Shown piece by piece: positions 25,073 to 33,855 of a stretch of DNA of 64,000 bases. The DNA lies in NCBI GenBank assembly GCA_944325105.1, contig CALUYW010000007.1:1-64000 (forward strand), in the 5' to 3' direction. This stretch comes from Candidatus Gastranaerophilales bacterium (GTDB lineage Bacteria; Cyanobacteriota; Vampirovibrionia; Gastranaerophilales; Gastranaerophilaceae). A model generated the notes under the pieces. That model had not been told where the DNA came from and searched no databases. It was given only the letters and a program-made list of their open reading frames with translations. Made by a program: the position numbers and the translations under genes. Position 1 is the first letter of the stretch. Every line of letters starts with the position of its first letter.

Positions 25073-25710
25073 TTTCTCCATCTATTTTATCGGCTGATTT
25101 TGCAAACTTAGAGCGAGACATAAAGCGTGTGGCTGATGCGGGTGCAAAGTGGGTTCATATTGATGTTATGGATGGGCACTTTGTACCGAATATTACAATA
25201 GGCGCTTCTGTAGTTAAGTCGCTGCGCAAGGTTTGCGATTTGGTACTTGATGTTCACCTTATGATAAGTGAGCCAAAAAAATACGTCAGTGACTTTATAA
25301 AAGCGGGTTCTGATATTATTACATTCCATTATGAGGCTCAAAAAGAATTGACCCTTGATATTATAAAAGAAATAAAGTCATCGGGTGTTAAGGTTGGTTT
25401 GTCTATAAAACCTCAAACAAGCACTGATGAGATAAGGGAATTTATACCGTATTTGGATTTAGTTCTTATTATGACGGTTGAGCCCGGTTTTGGCGGTCAG
25501 AAGTTTATGCATGAATGCGTGCAAAAAATAGCTGATATTAAAGAGTTTGCAAGATTATACAAACGAGATGGCCTATATATTCAGGTTGACGGTGGAATTA
25601 ATGAAAAAACGGCTAATATTTGTAAAAATCTAGGCGCAAATTCGCTAGTGGCAGGTAGCTACATATTCAATAGCAGCGATATTAATCAGGCTATTGCTTC
25701 ACTTCTCTGA
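25060..25710 (+). CDS. rpe: ribulose-phosphate 3-epimerase
   Basis: A TIM-barrel enzyme of the pentose phosphate pathway that interconverts ribulose-5-P and xylulose-5-P. The 216-residue protein shows ISPSILSADFANL (about 5-17), the metal ligands in WVHIDVMDGHFVPNIT (about 31-46), LDVHLMIS and VDGGI. It starts with GTG inside the rnc end. Its 3' end overlaps the convergent queH by 20 bases. Confidence 0.96.
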   Translation: MGVVISPSILSADFANLERDIKRVADAGAKWVHIDVMDGHFVPNITIGASVVKSLRKVCDLVLDVHLMISEPKKYVSDFIKAGSDIITFHYEAQKELTLDIIKEIKSSGVKVGLSIKPQTSTDEIREFIPYLDLVLIMTVEPGFGGQKFMHECVQKIADIKEFARLYKRDGLYIQVDGGINEKTANICKNLGANSLVAGSYIFNSSDINQAIASLL

Positions 25711-26236
25711 TTGAATATTTGCAACCACAGTAGGTTTGTTTATACATGTTATTTTCTTTTGCAATTTGCTGAGTAATTTTAAACCCGTCTTTTTTCTTGA
25801 AATCGTAAGGCAAAAATTCAATTCCAGTTTCTTTTGAAATTGTATTTCCTGCTTCGAAAATTTGCCTTGTGACTTTATGAGGGCTTACTGTAAGGGTTGT
25901 TGTAAAACGATCTATACTTAGCTCTTTGGCTTTTTGTGCGGTTTTGCCAAGTCTTAGGTAAAAACATTTTTCGCATCTTTTGCCTTTTTCGGGCTCTTTT
26001 TCGTATCCTTTTGTATTTTTTTCAAAGTCCTCGGTTTTTAGCTCTTCAAAGTAAAGTTCAAAATCTTCTTTTTTAGAATAAGCAACAAGTTCATCCAGTC
26101 TTCTTTTGTACTCAATTTCAGGGTATATGTTTGGATTGTAAAAATAAACTACAGGTTCATAACCCTCAGACCTAAGGAACCTTATAGGGTAAGCTGCACA
26201 TACGGCGCAGCAGGCATGCAAAAGGACTTTTTTCAT
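25691..26236 (-). CDS. queH: epoxyqueuosine reductase QueH
   Basis: QueH is the Fe-S epoxyqueuosine reductase (formerly DUF208) that replaces QueG in many anaerobes and makes queuosine in tRNA. The 181-residue protein has the vicinal Cys pair in LLHACCAVCA (Cys 9, 10, 13), RCEKCFYLRL (about 87-96) and the C-terminal CGCKYS. With queD (6189-6545) it shows that the genome makes queuosine. It overlaps the VKOR-DsbA gene stop by four bases, so the two are cotranscribed. Confidence 0.92.
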   Translation of the reverse strand: MKKVLLHACCAVCAAYPIRFLRSEGYEPVVYFYNPNIYPEIEYKRRLDELVAYSKKEDFELYFEELKTEDFEKNTKGYEKEPEKGKRCEKCFYLRLGKTAQKAKELSIDRFTTTLTVSPHKVTRQIFEAGNTISKETGIEFLPYDFKKKDGFKITQQIAKENNMYKQTYCGCKYSIREVKQ

Positions 26237-27426
26237 TTTTGTGCCTTTGCGGAGTGTCTTTTTTGGGCTTGTTTGTACAATAGCTTGATTTTATAGTATG
26301 GCATAGCGCTAATGTATGGAATGTCGTCAATGACAATTGTGGGCGTACCATATATTCCCTTGCTATGCGCTGTTTCTATTTGATTTAGAAGTTCCTGTTC
26401 AATTTCTTGTGAGTTGACATCTTCTATAAGTTTTGCAATATCTAAATTTAATTTTTCGCTTAAATATAAAATATCTGCTTCACTGTTTGGATGTTCATCA
26501 AATATCAAATTTGCCATACCCCAGTATTTGCCTTGTTTTTGTGCTGCAAGTGCATATTTTGCAAGTAAACACGCTCCGGGGTGTACTGTATTGGGGACGT
26601 ATTTGTTACATGTTGAATCAAGTGGAAAGTTCATATGGATTACTTGTACATTTTTTTCTTCATGTGCAAACTTACTTGCCATAATGTTTGTTATTCTGCA
26701 GAACGGGCACATAAAATCACTGTATACATATAATGTGTCCCCGTTTGGATTTCCAAGTATATTGCCTTCTGTTGCATATTTATTTTTCTCCATTTTCATA
26801 AACTCATCAAAAGATTTTTGCATCTTTTGTTGGGGAGAAAATACCATAGATAAACTTGTGTAGCTAACCAATGACACAAAAGCGATAACGGCAATAATTG
26901 TAAGCAAGGTATATTTTTTTGCCCCATCTATAAAATCAAGCACTGTGGCTTTTATATCCTTTATAAAGAAGCTGCCTTTGCTTTTTGCAACAATGGCGAT
27001 AAAAAGGTCTATAAAATATGTTATAAAGCAAAGTACACATATTTTGTTTATTTTAAATATAGATATTGTTGCAAGACACATTGAAACCGCAAATGAAATA
27101 AGGCCAAGGGTAGCTATATAGCTCTTAGGGTTTTTAAAAACGTCGAAAATGGTGTTTTTAAACTTGTTTTGAATTAAGTGCACAAAATTTAAAAACAATG
27201 TTAAGAGATAGTAAAACATACCCCATAGTGCAAGCGGTATACCCAGAAACATTGAATAATTTGTTTTTGCAACACCGTCACAGTCTATTAAGTTGCTAAC
27301 CGAGCAAAAACTTGCTGCATATTGTTCATTAAAATTTACTTTAAAAAATATAAATGCTAACTCAAATGTTAGCGCTAAGCCAATTGTTGCAAGTATTGCA
27401 ATAATTACTGTCTTTTTCTTATCCAT
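26233..27426 (-). CDS. vitamin K epoxide reductase-DsbA/thioredoxin fusion
   Basis: A 397-residue disulfide-forming membrane protein. The N-terminal VKOR domain (about 1-165) has four to five helices, a loop Cys pair in FCSVSNLIDCDG and the quinone-side CVLC (about 131-134). After another helix comes an extracytoplasmic DsbA-like thioredoxin domain (about 215-397) with active site CPFC and cis-Pro region GTPTIVID. Electrons pass from substrate thiols to quinone. Such fusions are typical of Cyanobacteria and relatives. GAGGGAA lies before the ATG. It shares an operon with queH. Confidence 0.9.
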   Translation of the reverse strand: MDKKKTVIIAILATIGLALTFELAFIFFKVNFNEQYAASFCSVSNLIDCDGVAKTNYSMFLGIPLALWGMFYYLLTLFLNFVHLIQNKFKNTIFDVFKNPKSYIATLGLISFAVSMCLATISIFKINKICVLCFITYFIDLFIAIVAKSKGSFFIKDIKATVLDFIDGAKKYTLLTIIAVIAFVSLVSYTSLSMVFSPQQKMQKSFDEFMKMEKNKYATEGNILGNPNGDTLYVYSDFMCPFCRITNIMASKFAHEEKNVQVIHMNFPLDSTCNKYVPNTVHPGACLLAKYALAAQKQGKYWGMANLIFDEHPNSEADILYLSEKLNLDIAKLIEDVNSQEIEQELLNQIETAHSKGIYGTPTIVIDDIPYISAMPYYKIKLLYKQAQKRHSAKAQK

Positions 27427-27693
27427 AATTCCCTCTGTATTAATTTTACAACAAGAAAATTCTAATTACATTAATAATTTGGTCATTAGATAAATTTACA
27501 ATTCTTAATATTATTCTAAAGTTTCGGAAAATTCTGACGATGTATTGAATAACAAGGTTACAATATGGGAATAGTAAAATCAGAAAGGGTTCTCTTAATG
27601 CTTATGTAAAGAATTGTTACAATATATACTTTTTATGAATTTTGTATATACTGTGCGTTTTTATATAAGTAAGAAATGTAAAGGTGGTATAAT
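27427..27693 (+). promoter_or_regulatory. regulatory gap before the 27694 gene
   Basis: This AT-rich gap holds no gene. Two partial copies of tatatact 22 bases apart (27623-27630 and 27645-27652) and several -10-like boxes lie in its last 80 bases. AAAGGTGG just before the ATG is a good ribosome site. The copy at 27643-27652 matches the tandem repeat at 901-920. Confidence 0.35.
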
Positions 27694-28533
27694 ATGGGAC
27701 TAGCAGCAAGCCAAGGCAGATTATTACTTCTCACAGCAAGAAAAAGTGACTTGGAATATCGTGCCCAAGAAATCTCTCAAAGAAGGCTTATCCTTGCTAC
27801 AGAACTTGAAACAGTTTCTTCAAAGTATGCTCGTGCTACGGCCAACAGACAAATGAAACTTACAAGACAAGTTAAGATGGGTGAGGCTAACCAAACTCAA
27901 ACAGTCAACTTGACTTACAGAAATTTAATTGAATACGGTATGAACGATGATGGTACCGGCACTTCAATTTATCGTATTAAAAACTCGCGCGGTCAAGTTG
28001 TTGTTTCAGATTCAAGCGAATTGCCAAAAACTGCAGCTGATGCTGGCTATTCAGGCAGTAACGGTATCAATGTAAAAGTTGAAGGCAATAGAGCGATTGT
28101 AAGCGGTACAGACAAAAACAACAATGAAGTATATGTTGAGTATGTTGTAGATAGCAAGATTTCAGATGCTTCAGACACTGAAAACTATTTCCAAGAAGGC
28201 TTAAGAAATGGCAGATTTATCATAGAACAACTAACTAGCCTTGACCCCACGGGAAACCAAAATTTGGGTACAAACGGTGAGGCAGCAACTGAATGGAGTG
28301 CAGTAGGTTGGTCAGGAATGTCTGAAATTCAAGATAACTACTATACAGATGATGATGCAACTGCACAAGCTGAGTACCAATCAGCATCAGCAAGGGTTCA
28401 GGCACAAGATAAAAAACTAGAAACTGACCAAAAACAAATTGAAACCCAACATAAAGCGGTAGAAACAGAATTTGAATCAGTGCAAAAAGTAATTCAAAGT
28501 AACATTGAAAACTCTTTTAAAATGTTTAGTTAA
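27694..28533 (+). CDS. helical terminal-domain protein of unknown function
   Basis: A 279-residue protein without signal peptide, membrane helix or Cys. It has a long N-terminal helix with a distinctive start (MGLAASQGRLLLLTARKSD), a beta-rich, Gly/Asn/Thr-containing middle (about 70-165) and a long C-terminal coiled coil (about 220-279) ending in IENSFKMFS. Helical ends around a variable middle recall flagellin-, hook- or needle-like export substrates, but no such identity is shown. The gene is monocistronic with a strong ribosome site and a strong terminator. I do not recognise a named family. Confidence 0.75.
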   Translation: MGLAASQGRLLLLTARKSDLEYRAQEISQRRLILATELETVSSKYARATANRQMKLTRQVKMGEANQTQTVNLTYRNLIEYGMNDDGTGTSIYRIKNSRGQVVVSDSSELPKTAADAGYSGSNGINVKVEGNRAIVSGTDKNNNEVYVEYVVDSKISDASDTENYFQEGLRNGRFIIEQLTSLDPTGNQNLGTNGEAATEWSAVGWSGMSEIQDNYYTDDDATAQAEYQSASARVQAQDKKLETDQKQIETQHKAVETEFESVQKVIQSNIENSFKMFS

Positions 28534-28560
28534 TTGAATTTTGAGCCCCATTTACCTTTA

Positions 28561-28599
28561 CAAATAAAAAACCGACATTTGATGTCGGTTTTTTATTTG
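28561..28599. terminator. bidirectional terminator between the 27694 gene and hisF
   Basis: A perfect 18-bp stem with a three-base loop; the core is ACCGACAT/ATGTCGGT with A and T tracts on the two sides, so it works on both strands. Confidence 0.9.
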
Positions 28600-28602
28600 C
28601 TA

Positions 28603-29364
28603 TTATATTTTTCTTGTTTGAATTCCGTATTTTTTTAAGTCTGCTTTTAATGTTTCTACGGGAAGCGTGTCAAAATGAAATATTGACGCTGCAAGTGCTG
28701 CGTCTACGTCTGTTTGCTCAAATACATCTATAAAATGTTTGCTTTTTGCTCCTGCGCCACCTGAAGCTATTGTTGGAATTTTAACCGATTGACTTACAAT
28801 TTTATTCATATTAATGTCAAAGCCCTTTTGGGTTCCGTCAAAATCCATTGACGTAAGAAGTATTTCACCGGCACCTCTTTTTTCAACTTCTTTTGCCCAG
28901 TCAACAAGGTCAATATTTGTATTCTTTTTCCCCGCATTAATATGCACCTTGTATTCATTGCCGATTTTTTTTGCATCAATTGCTATAACTATGCATTGTG
29001 AGCCAAAATAATTGACACACTCGCTTATGAGTTCAGGATTTTTAACTGCGGCAGAGTTGATTGACACTTTATCAGCTCCTGCTTGTAAAATTGCCCTGAT
29101 ATCCTCAATCGAGTTGATTCCGCCGCCAACCGTAAATGGTATAAAGACGTTCTTTGCAACCCTTTCAACAAGTTCTACTATTGTTTTTCTTTTTTCATTA
29201 GTTGCTGTTATGTCAAGAAAAACAAGCTCGTCCGCTCCCTGTTTTGAATATTTCTTTGCAAGTTCAACAGGGTCTCCTGCATATTTCAGGTTTTCAAAAT
29301 TCACACCTTTTACGGTTTGTCCGTTTTTTACATCAAGGCAAGGAATTATTCTTTTGGCAAGCAT
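28603..29364 (-). CDS. hisF: imidazole glycerol phosphate synthase subunit HisF
   Basis: The cyclase half of IGP synthase in histidine synthesis. The 253-residue TIM barrel has catalytic Asp 11 in [15 protein letters not shown] and Asp near 130 in AIDAKK, plus PFTVGGGI and LTSMDFDGT. Its partner hisH and other his genes are not in this window. The start overlaps the stop of the GGDEF gene by one base (TAATG). Confidence 0.96.
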   Translation of the reverse strand: MLAKRIIPCLDVKNGQTVKGVNFENLKYAGDPVELAKKYSKQGADELVFLDITATNEKRKTIVELVERVAKNVFIPFTVGGGINSIEDIRAILQAGADKVSINSAAVKNPELISECVNYFGSQCIVIAIDAKKIGNEYKVHINAGKKNTNIDLVDWAKEVEKRGAGEILLTSMDFDGTQKGFDINMNKIVSQSVKIPTIASGGAGAKSKHFIDVFEQTDVDAALAASIFHFDTLPVETLKADLKKYGIQTRKI

Positions 29365-30242
29365 TAGTAATCCAAATTCATTTTTGAAAATTCTACAATC
29401 TGATTTTTACCATGCTTTTTAGCGGCATAAAGAGCATGTTCTGCGTATCTTATAATTGTGTTTGAATTTTCTTCTACGTTTTCCAAGAATGGATACGAAG
29501 AAATACCTCCGGATATTGTTATCGGATGTCTTTCTTCTTCGTTTGCAGGGATGAATTCCATTTTTTCTATATCGCGTCTAAATCTTTCTGCAAAGATAAA
29601 GGCATTGTCCTCAGATGTGTTTGGAAGAATTAATATAAACTCCTCATCACCGTATCTTGTAAGAATATCTTCCTTTCTTATTAAAGCTTCGAGCATTTGT
29701 GCGATTTTTTTAAGGAGTACATCACCCCAGTCGTATCCGTACATGTCATTTACGGTTTTAAAGAAATCTATGTCTATCAACAAGCAAGAAAGAGGTGTTC
29801 CATATCTTTTTGCCCTTGATATTTCTGCTTCAAGTCTGTGATGCAGATATTTTCTGTTATACAGACCTGTAAGTTCATCAGTTACGGATTGTTTTTTTAG
29901 ATTTATTCTATATTTTGAAGTTTTAGCAAGTGCTTCTATTCTTGTATTAAGCTCGTTTTGATTAACTGGTTTTGTGATGTAATCGTAAGAGTCTGCTCTT
30001 ACTGTCAAATCTTCGGGAATTTCGTCAACTGCTATCAGTACAGAAGTTTCAAATTTGGTAACTGCACATGCTTCTTTAACTTTATCAATTGGTGCATCCA
30101 TGACTATTACGGCAGGGTTTACCTCTTTATAATTTTTAATTTCACTAAATTTAAATTCACGTATTACAAACTCATCGTTTTTATCAACAACTGATTGTGC
30201 GTATTCGCTTTTGCCGTTTTGACTGTAAAAAATAATATTCAT
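29364..30242 (-). CDS. GGDEF-domain protein with degenerate receiver
   Basis: A 292-residue soluble protein. The N-terminal part (about 1-115) is receiver-like, with VIVMDAP at the phospho-acceptor strand and [11 protein letters not shown] as the conserved Lys-Pro end, but lacks the usual acidic pair. A GGDEF domain follows (about 125-285) with [12 protein letters not shown] and [10 protein letters not shown]. The signature reads GDEEF, so the second Gly of the A-site is Asp. It may be a cyclic-di-GMP synthase with an altered motif, or inactive. It sits between a small exported protein and hisF on one transcript. Confidence 0.85.
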   Translation of the reverse strand: MNIIFYSQNGKSEYAQSVVDKNDEFVIREFKFSEIKNYKEVNPAVIVMDAPIDKVKEACAVTKFETSVLIAVDEIPEDLTVRADSYDYITKPVNQNELNTRIEALAKTSKYRINLKKQSVTDELTGLYNRKYLHHRLEAEISRAKRYGTPLSCLLIDIDFFKTVNDMYGYDWGDVLLKKIAQMLEALIRKEDILTRYGDEEFILILPNTSEDNAFIFAERFRRDIEKMEFIPANEEERHPITISGGISSYPFLENVEENSNTIIRYAEHALYAAKKHGKNQIVEFSKMNLDY

Positions 30243-30243
30243 C

Positions 30244-30630
30244 TTAATATCCTTTATATGGTACTTTCATTATAATATCTTTAATTTTATATCTCTGTAT
30301 TTCAATTTTTCCTACAGGTGTGTAAATAATGGCATTAAGTCTGTCTAAACTTTCTACCCTGCCTGATAACCGCATGATTTTTTTTGAGAAAAAATTTTTC
30401 TTATACATGACCGCATCGCCAAAGTACTCATTATTAACCTCTCTTCTGTATGTAAGGTCAGAGCCGTTATCTCTTATTAAAATCATGCCGGCGTTAACTG
30501 TCTTTATTCTGCCGTTTGATTCTCCCAAGGGGCTTATTACTGTATCAGCAAATACACAATTTGCGCCAAGGCAAAATGTCAAGGTTGCAAGATAGGCAAT
30601 TACAGCATTTTTTACAGTTTTTACCCTCAT
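30244..30630 (-). CDS. small exported protein, unknown function
   Basis: A 128-residue protein with a cleavable signal sequence (start MRVKTVKNAVIAYLATLTF, cleavage after VFA). A compact beta-rich domain of about 100 residues follows (RIKTVNAGMILIRDN, YTPVGKIEIQRYKI). The start at 30630 is preferred to 30675 because it gives a clean signal peptide and has TATACT seven bases upstream. The family is not recognised. First gene of a run with the GGDEF protein and hisF. Confidence 0.65.
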   Translation of the reverse strand: MRVKTVKNAVIAYLATLTFCLGANCVFADTVISPLGESNGRIKTVNAGMILIRDNGSDLTYRREVNNEYFGDAVMYKKNFFSKKIMRLSGRVESLDRLNAIIYTPVGKIEIQRYKIKDIIMKVPYKGY

Positions 30631-30637
30631 GGCTGAT

Positions 30638-30643
30638 AGTATA
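30638..30643 (-). promoter_or_regulatory. -10 box of the 30630 gene, leaderless start
   Basis: TATACT (minus strand) is followed by seven bases and then the ATG at 30630. No ribosome-binding sequence is present. Confidence 0.45.
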
Positions 30644-30743
30644 GCACATATTTTAATATTATGAATTTTTTTCATATAAATATACTATGTTTTTTTGTTG
30701 AATATTGTCTAAACTGGTAATGTAGAGTTTGTGGAGAGTGTAT

Positions 30744-31922
30744 TTGCCTGCTCAAGTTAGAAAACAGCAAATAAATGAGGTTTCTTACGGTACGATAAAA
30801 GTCTACCCTAAGCGAGTTTCGAATATTCATAAAAAGAAAAAAAAGAAAAACCCGCTTGTCAGGCTATTAAGATTTTTAGTGTCGTCAGCTTTTCTGGCAA
30901 CTTTTGCATACGTTTTTGCTCCACATTTGTATAGTCAATATTTCGAACCTCTTGTTTTAAATCATTTAGTGAACAGAAATTTGAAAATTAATGTTTCACC
31001 TTATGTTTCGCCGCATTTAAATTATTTGAGCAATTCGGAATTATTTGGTCAAAATCTTTTGGTGCCTTCAAGTGATATTTCTACAGGCGTAGTTTCAATA
31101 GTTGTAGGCGGTGAATTGACAACTACAAAAACCATGCTTGAATCTCTTTTTAATAAATATCCAAAGTTGCACCCATCAGTTTATGTTTGGGAGTATTCCA
31201 GTGCTAAAGAAGTTAACATAGAGGCTGATAAGAAAGTAAGTTCGGCAAGCATAATTAAGCTCCCGGTTTTATTTGAACTATTTAGGAAAATTGATAGGAG
31301 CGAGAGTGACGGTTCTAACCAAACTACACTTTCTAAAAAACTTTTGTACAATGAATTGAACAAAACCTCGGGTTCGGGAAAATTACAGTATATGCCCTTG
31401 AATAGGTATTTAACGGTTGATTATCTGGCAAAAATTATGATAACTCAGTCTGACAATTCTGCTACAAATATGTTAATCGAAGAAGCTGGGGGTATGGCTG
31501 CTTTTAATTCCTCTATGAGGTCATTAGGCATGTCGGGAATTACTCTTCAAAACAGACTTCCTGATTTAGAGGGTACAAATAAAATTACTGCAAGGCAGAT
31601 TGCAACACTTTTGTACAATCTGGATAATCCAAAGTTTTTGAGTCAAAAATCAAAAATTACAATCAAAGAATATATGGCAAATGTTGAAAACAGAAGTCTT
31701 TTGCAGGCAGGGCTGCCTCCTGAAGCTATTTTAATTCATAAAACTGGCGACATTGGCAAAATGCTGGGGGATGCCGGTATTGTTTATGCCCAAAACGGAA
31801 GAAAATACATTGTTGTGATACTTGTAGAGCGTCCGCACAACGACTATAGTGCTCGAGATTTAATTCAAGAGGCTTCAAAGATAATATATAAAAATATAAA
31901 TTCAGGAGTTGATATTTATTAG
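30744..31922 (+). CDS. membrane-anchored serine hydrolase, class A beta-lactamase fold
   Basis: A protein of about 392 residues. A Lys-rich cytoplasmic N-terminus is followed by one membrane helix (about 45-65) and an external domain with the penicilloyl-serine set: SIIK (SxxK), SDN and KTG. The stretch where class A enzymes carry Glu 166 reads RLPDLEG, so the deacylating Glu seems to be missing and the omega loop short. It may be a peptidoglycan peptidase rather than a lactamase. TTG 30744 after GGAGAG is my choice; TTG 30729 is an in-frame alternative. Confidence 0.75.
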   Translation: MPAQVRKQQINEVSYGTIKVYPKRVSNIHKKKKKKNPLVRLLRFLVSSAFLATFAYVFAPHLYSQYFEPLVLNHLVNRNLKINVSPYVSPHLNYLSNSELFGQNLLVPSSDISTGVVSIVVGGELTTTKTMLESLFNKYPKLHPSVYVWEYSSAKEVNIEADKKVSSASIIKLPVLFELFRKIDRSESDGSNQTTLSKKLLYNELNKTSGSGKLQYMPLNRYLTVDYLAKIMITQSDNSATNMLIEEAGGMAAFNSSMRSLGMSGITLQNRLPDLEGTNKITARQIATLLYNLDNPKFLSQKSKITIKEYMANVENRSLLQAGLPPEAILIHKTGDIGKMLGDAGIVYAQNGRKYIVVILVERPHNDYSARDLIQEASKIIYKNINSGVDIY

Positions 31923-31928
31923 ATATTA

Positions 31929-31956
31929 AAAAAAGCGGCTTTTAAAGCCGCTTTTT
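31929..31956. terminator. bidirectional terminator between the 30744 gene and aspS
   Basis: AAAAGCGGCTT pairs with AAGCCGCTTTT around a short loop, with A and T tracts outside. It serves both convergent genes. Confidence 0.85.
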
Positions 31957-31957
31957 A

Positions 31958-33736
31958 TTAATGTATTTTTGGTAAGTTTCTGAGTTTTATATGTAACTCT
32001 CTCAACTGTTCTTCTGAAACCTCTGACGGTGCTTGTGTCATAACGCATTTAGCCTGAGCGTTCTTAGGAAATGCTATTACATCCCTAATAGAATTTGCTC
32101 TTACAAGAAGTGCTACAAGTCTGTCTAAGCCAAGAGCAATACCACCATGCGGAGGTGTGCCATACTTGAATGCATTAATCATAAACTCAAATTTATTTTG
32201 AATTTCTTCTTCGCTTAAGCCAAGCGCTTTAAATGCTTTTTCTTGAATTTCGGGGTCATGGATTCTTATTGAACCGCCGCCAAGCTCGTTGCCGTTATAT
32301 ACAACGTCATATGCTATTGATTTTACGTTTGCTTTGTCTGTTTCAAGCTTGTCTAAATCCTCATAAGCAGGCATTGTGAACGGGTGGTGAACACTTACAT
32401 AACGGTCTTCTTCCGCCGAGTATTCAAACAGAGGAAAATCAACTACCCAAAGCAGGTCATGCTGAGATTTGTCAATCATACCAAGTCTTTCGCCAAAGTA
32501 TAATCTAAATCTTCCAAGTACATCAAATACCACTTTGTGAGCATCGGCTACAAAGAATACTATGTCACCCTTTTGAGCATCAGCTCTTTTTTGAATTTCA
32601 TCAATTTGTTCTTGAGTTAAGAATTTGAATACGGGTGATTTTACCGTGCCGTCTTCCATATATGTAATCCAAGCAAGACCTTTGGCGCCGTAGGAAATAG
32701 CAAGATTTCTGACATCATCCATTTCTTTTCTTGAGTAGCCTGCAATTCCTGGGATTTTTATAGCTCTTACGGTGCCGCCTTTTTCAACTACGGACTTGAA
32801 TGCCTCAAAAGTAGAAGCTGCCATAATATCTGATACATCAAAAAGCTCAAGTCCAAAACGGGTATCAGGCTTATCTGAACCGTATTTTTCCATTGCTTCT
32901 TTCCAAGTTAATCTTTTAAAAGGTGCACTGACTTCAACGCCTGCTGCCTTAAAAGCATCAACAATAAGCCCTTCGGCCATATTTATAACGTCATCTTGTT
33001 TTACAAAGCTCATTTCAATATCAACTTGTGTAAATTCAGGTTGTCTGTCTGCTCTTAGGTCTTCATCTCTAAAGCAGCGAGCTATTTGGTAGTATTTTTC
33101 AATGCCGCCTACCATAAGAAGTTGTTTAAAAATCTGAGGTGATTGTGGAAGTGCGTAAAACTTGCCGTCATGAACTCTGCTTGGTACAAGATAGTCACGA
33201 GCACCCTCAGGAGTTGCTTTTGTAAGGTTTGGTGTTTCAACTTCCAAGAAATCTTCTTTGTTCAAATAGTTTCTGATTGCAGCTACAATTTTGTGTCTTA
33301 ATGTAAGATTTGAGAGCATTTTTTCGCGCCTGATGTCCAGATAGCGATATTTTAGGCGGACTTCTTCAGACACATCCTCATCATCAAGCACAAAAGGAAG
33401 TGCGATTGATTTTGATAAAATTTCTATATTATCAGGATACATTTCAACAGTACCCGTTTTAAGTCTTTCATTAATCGTGTCATCAGGTCTTTTTGAAACT
33501 TTACCCGTAACTTGAATTACAAATTCACTTCTTAGCTGTTGGAATTTTTCATAGACCTGCGGGTTAACTTTAGGGTCAGCTACAACTTGAAAAAGACCGC
33601 TTCTGTCGCGAACTTCGACAAAGATAATACCGCCCAAGTCACGAACTGTTGAGACCCAACCTGCAAGCATGCAGTCTTTGCCTATGTAGTCTTCATTTAT
33701 TTGCGTACAATTTTGTTTTTTGTAAGACAATTCCAT
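31958..33736 (-). CDS. aspS: aspartate--tRNA ligase
   Basis: A class II synthetase of 592 residues, the long bacterial type. It has an N-terminal OB-fold anticodon domain (about 1-105), motif 2 in QIARCFRDEDLRADRQPEF (about 210-228), the bacterial GAD insertion (about 285-420) and motif 3 in GGIALGLDRLV (about 530-540). It is monocistronic with TATAAT (minus, 33772-33777) and a GAGGA site upstream. It diverges from metK. Confidence 0.97.
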   Translation of the reverse strand: MELSYKKQNCTQINEDYIGKDCMLAGWVSTVRDLGGIIFVEVRDRSGLFQVVADPKVNPQVYEKFQQLRSEFVIQVTGKVSKRPDDTINERLKTGTVEMYPDNIEILSKSIALPFVLDDEDVSEEVRLKYRYLDIRREKMLSNLTLRHKIVAAIRNYLNKEDFLEVETPNLTKATPEGARDYLVPSRVHDGKFYALPQSPQIFKQLLMVGGIEKYYQIARCFRDEDLRADRQPEFTQVDIEMSFVKQDDVINMAEGLIVDAFKAAGVEVSAPFKRLTWKEAMEKYGSDKPDTRFGLELFDVSDIMAASTFEAFKSVVEKGGTVRAIKIPGIAGYSRKEMDDVRNLAISYGAKGLAWITYMEDGTVKSPVFKFLTQEQIDEIQKRADAQKGDIVFFVADAHKVVFDVLGRFRLYFGERLGMIDKSQHDLLWVVDFPLFEYSAEEDRYVSVHHPFTMPAYEDLDKLETDKANVKSIAYDVVYNGNELGGGSIRIHDPEIQEKAFKALGLSEEEIQNKFEFMINAFKYGTPPHGGIALGLDRLVALLVRANSIRDVIAFPKNAQAKCVMTQAPSEVSEEQLRELHIKLRNLPKIH

Positions 33737-33792
33737 ACTTTTAAATCCTCTTAAATTCTCTTTATAAAGTAATTATAGAATAAAAATATTAT

Positions 33793-33820
33793 TTGACCAC
33801 GATTTTTTTTAAGTTACACT
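33793..33820 (+). promoter_or_regulatory. metK promoter
   Basis: TTGACC (33793-33798), a 16-base spacer and TACACT (33815-33820). The leader is about 30 bases, so there is no room for a SAM riboswitch. Confidence 0.6.
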
Positions 33821-33855
33821 GGTATTGTTATCAATTTTAATTGGAGTGAGTATTA

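Noticed and set aside
26414-26863. 149-codon plus-strand frame opposite the VKOR-DsbA gene
   Set aside because: The opposite strand carries clear CPFC and VKOR motifs; this frame has Ser/Phe bias and no start signal.
33737-33855. SAM riboswitch before metK
   Set aside because: The promoter at 33793-33820 leaves a leader of only about 30 bases, too short for any SAM riboswitch.
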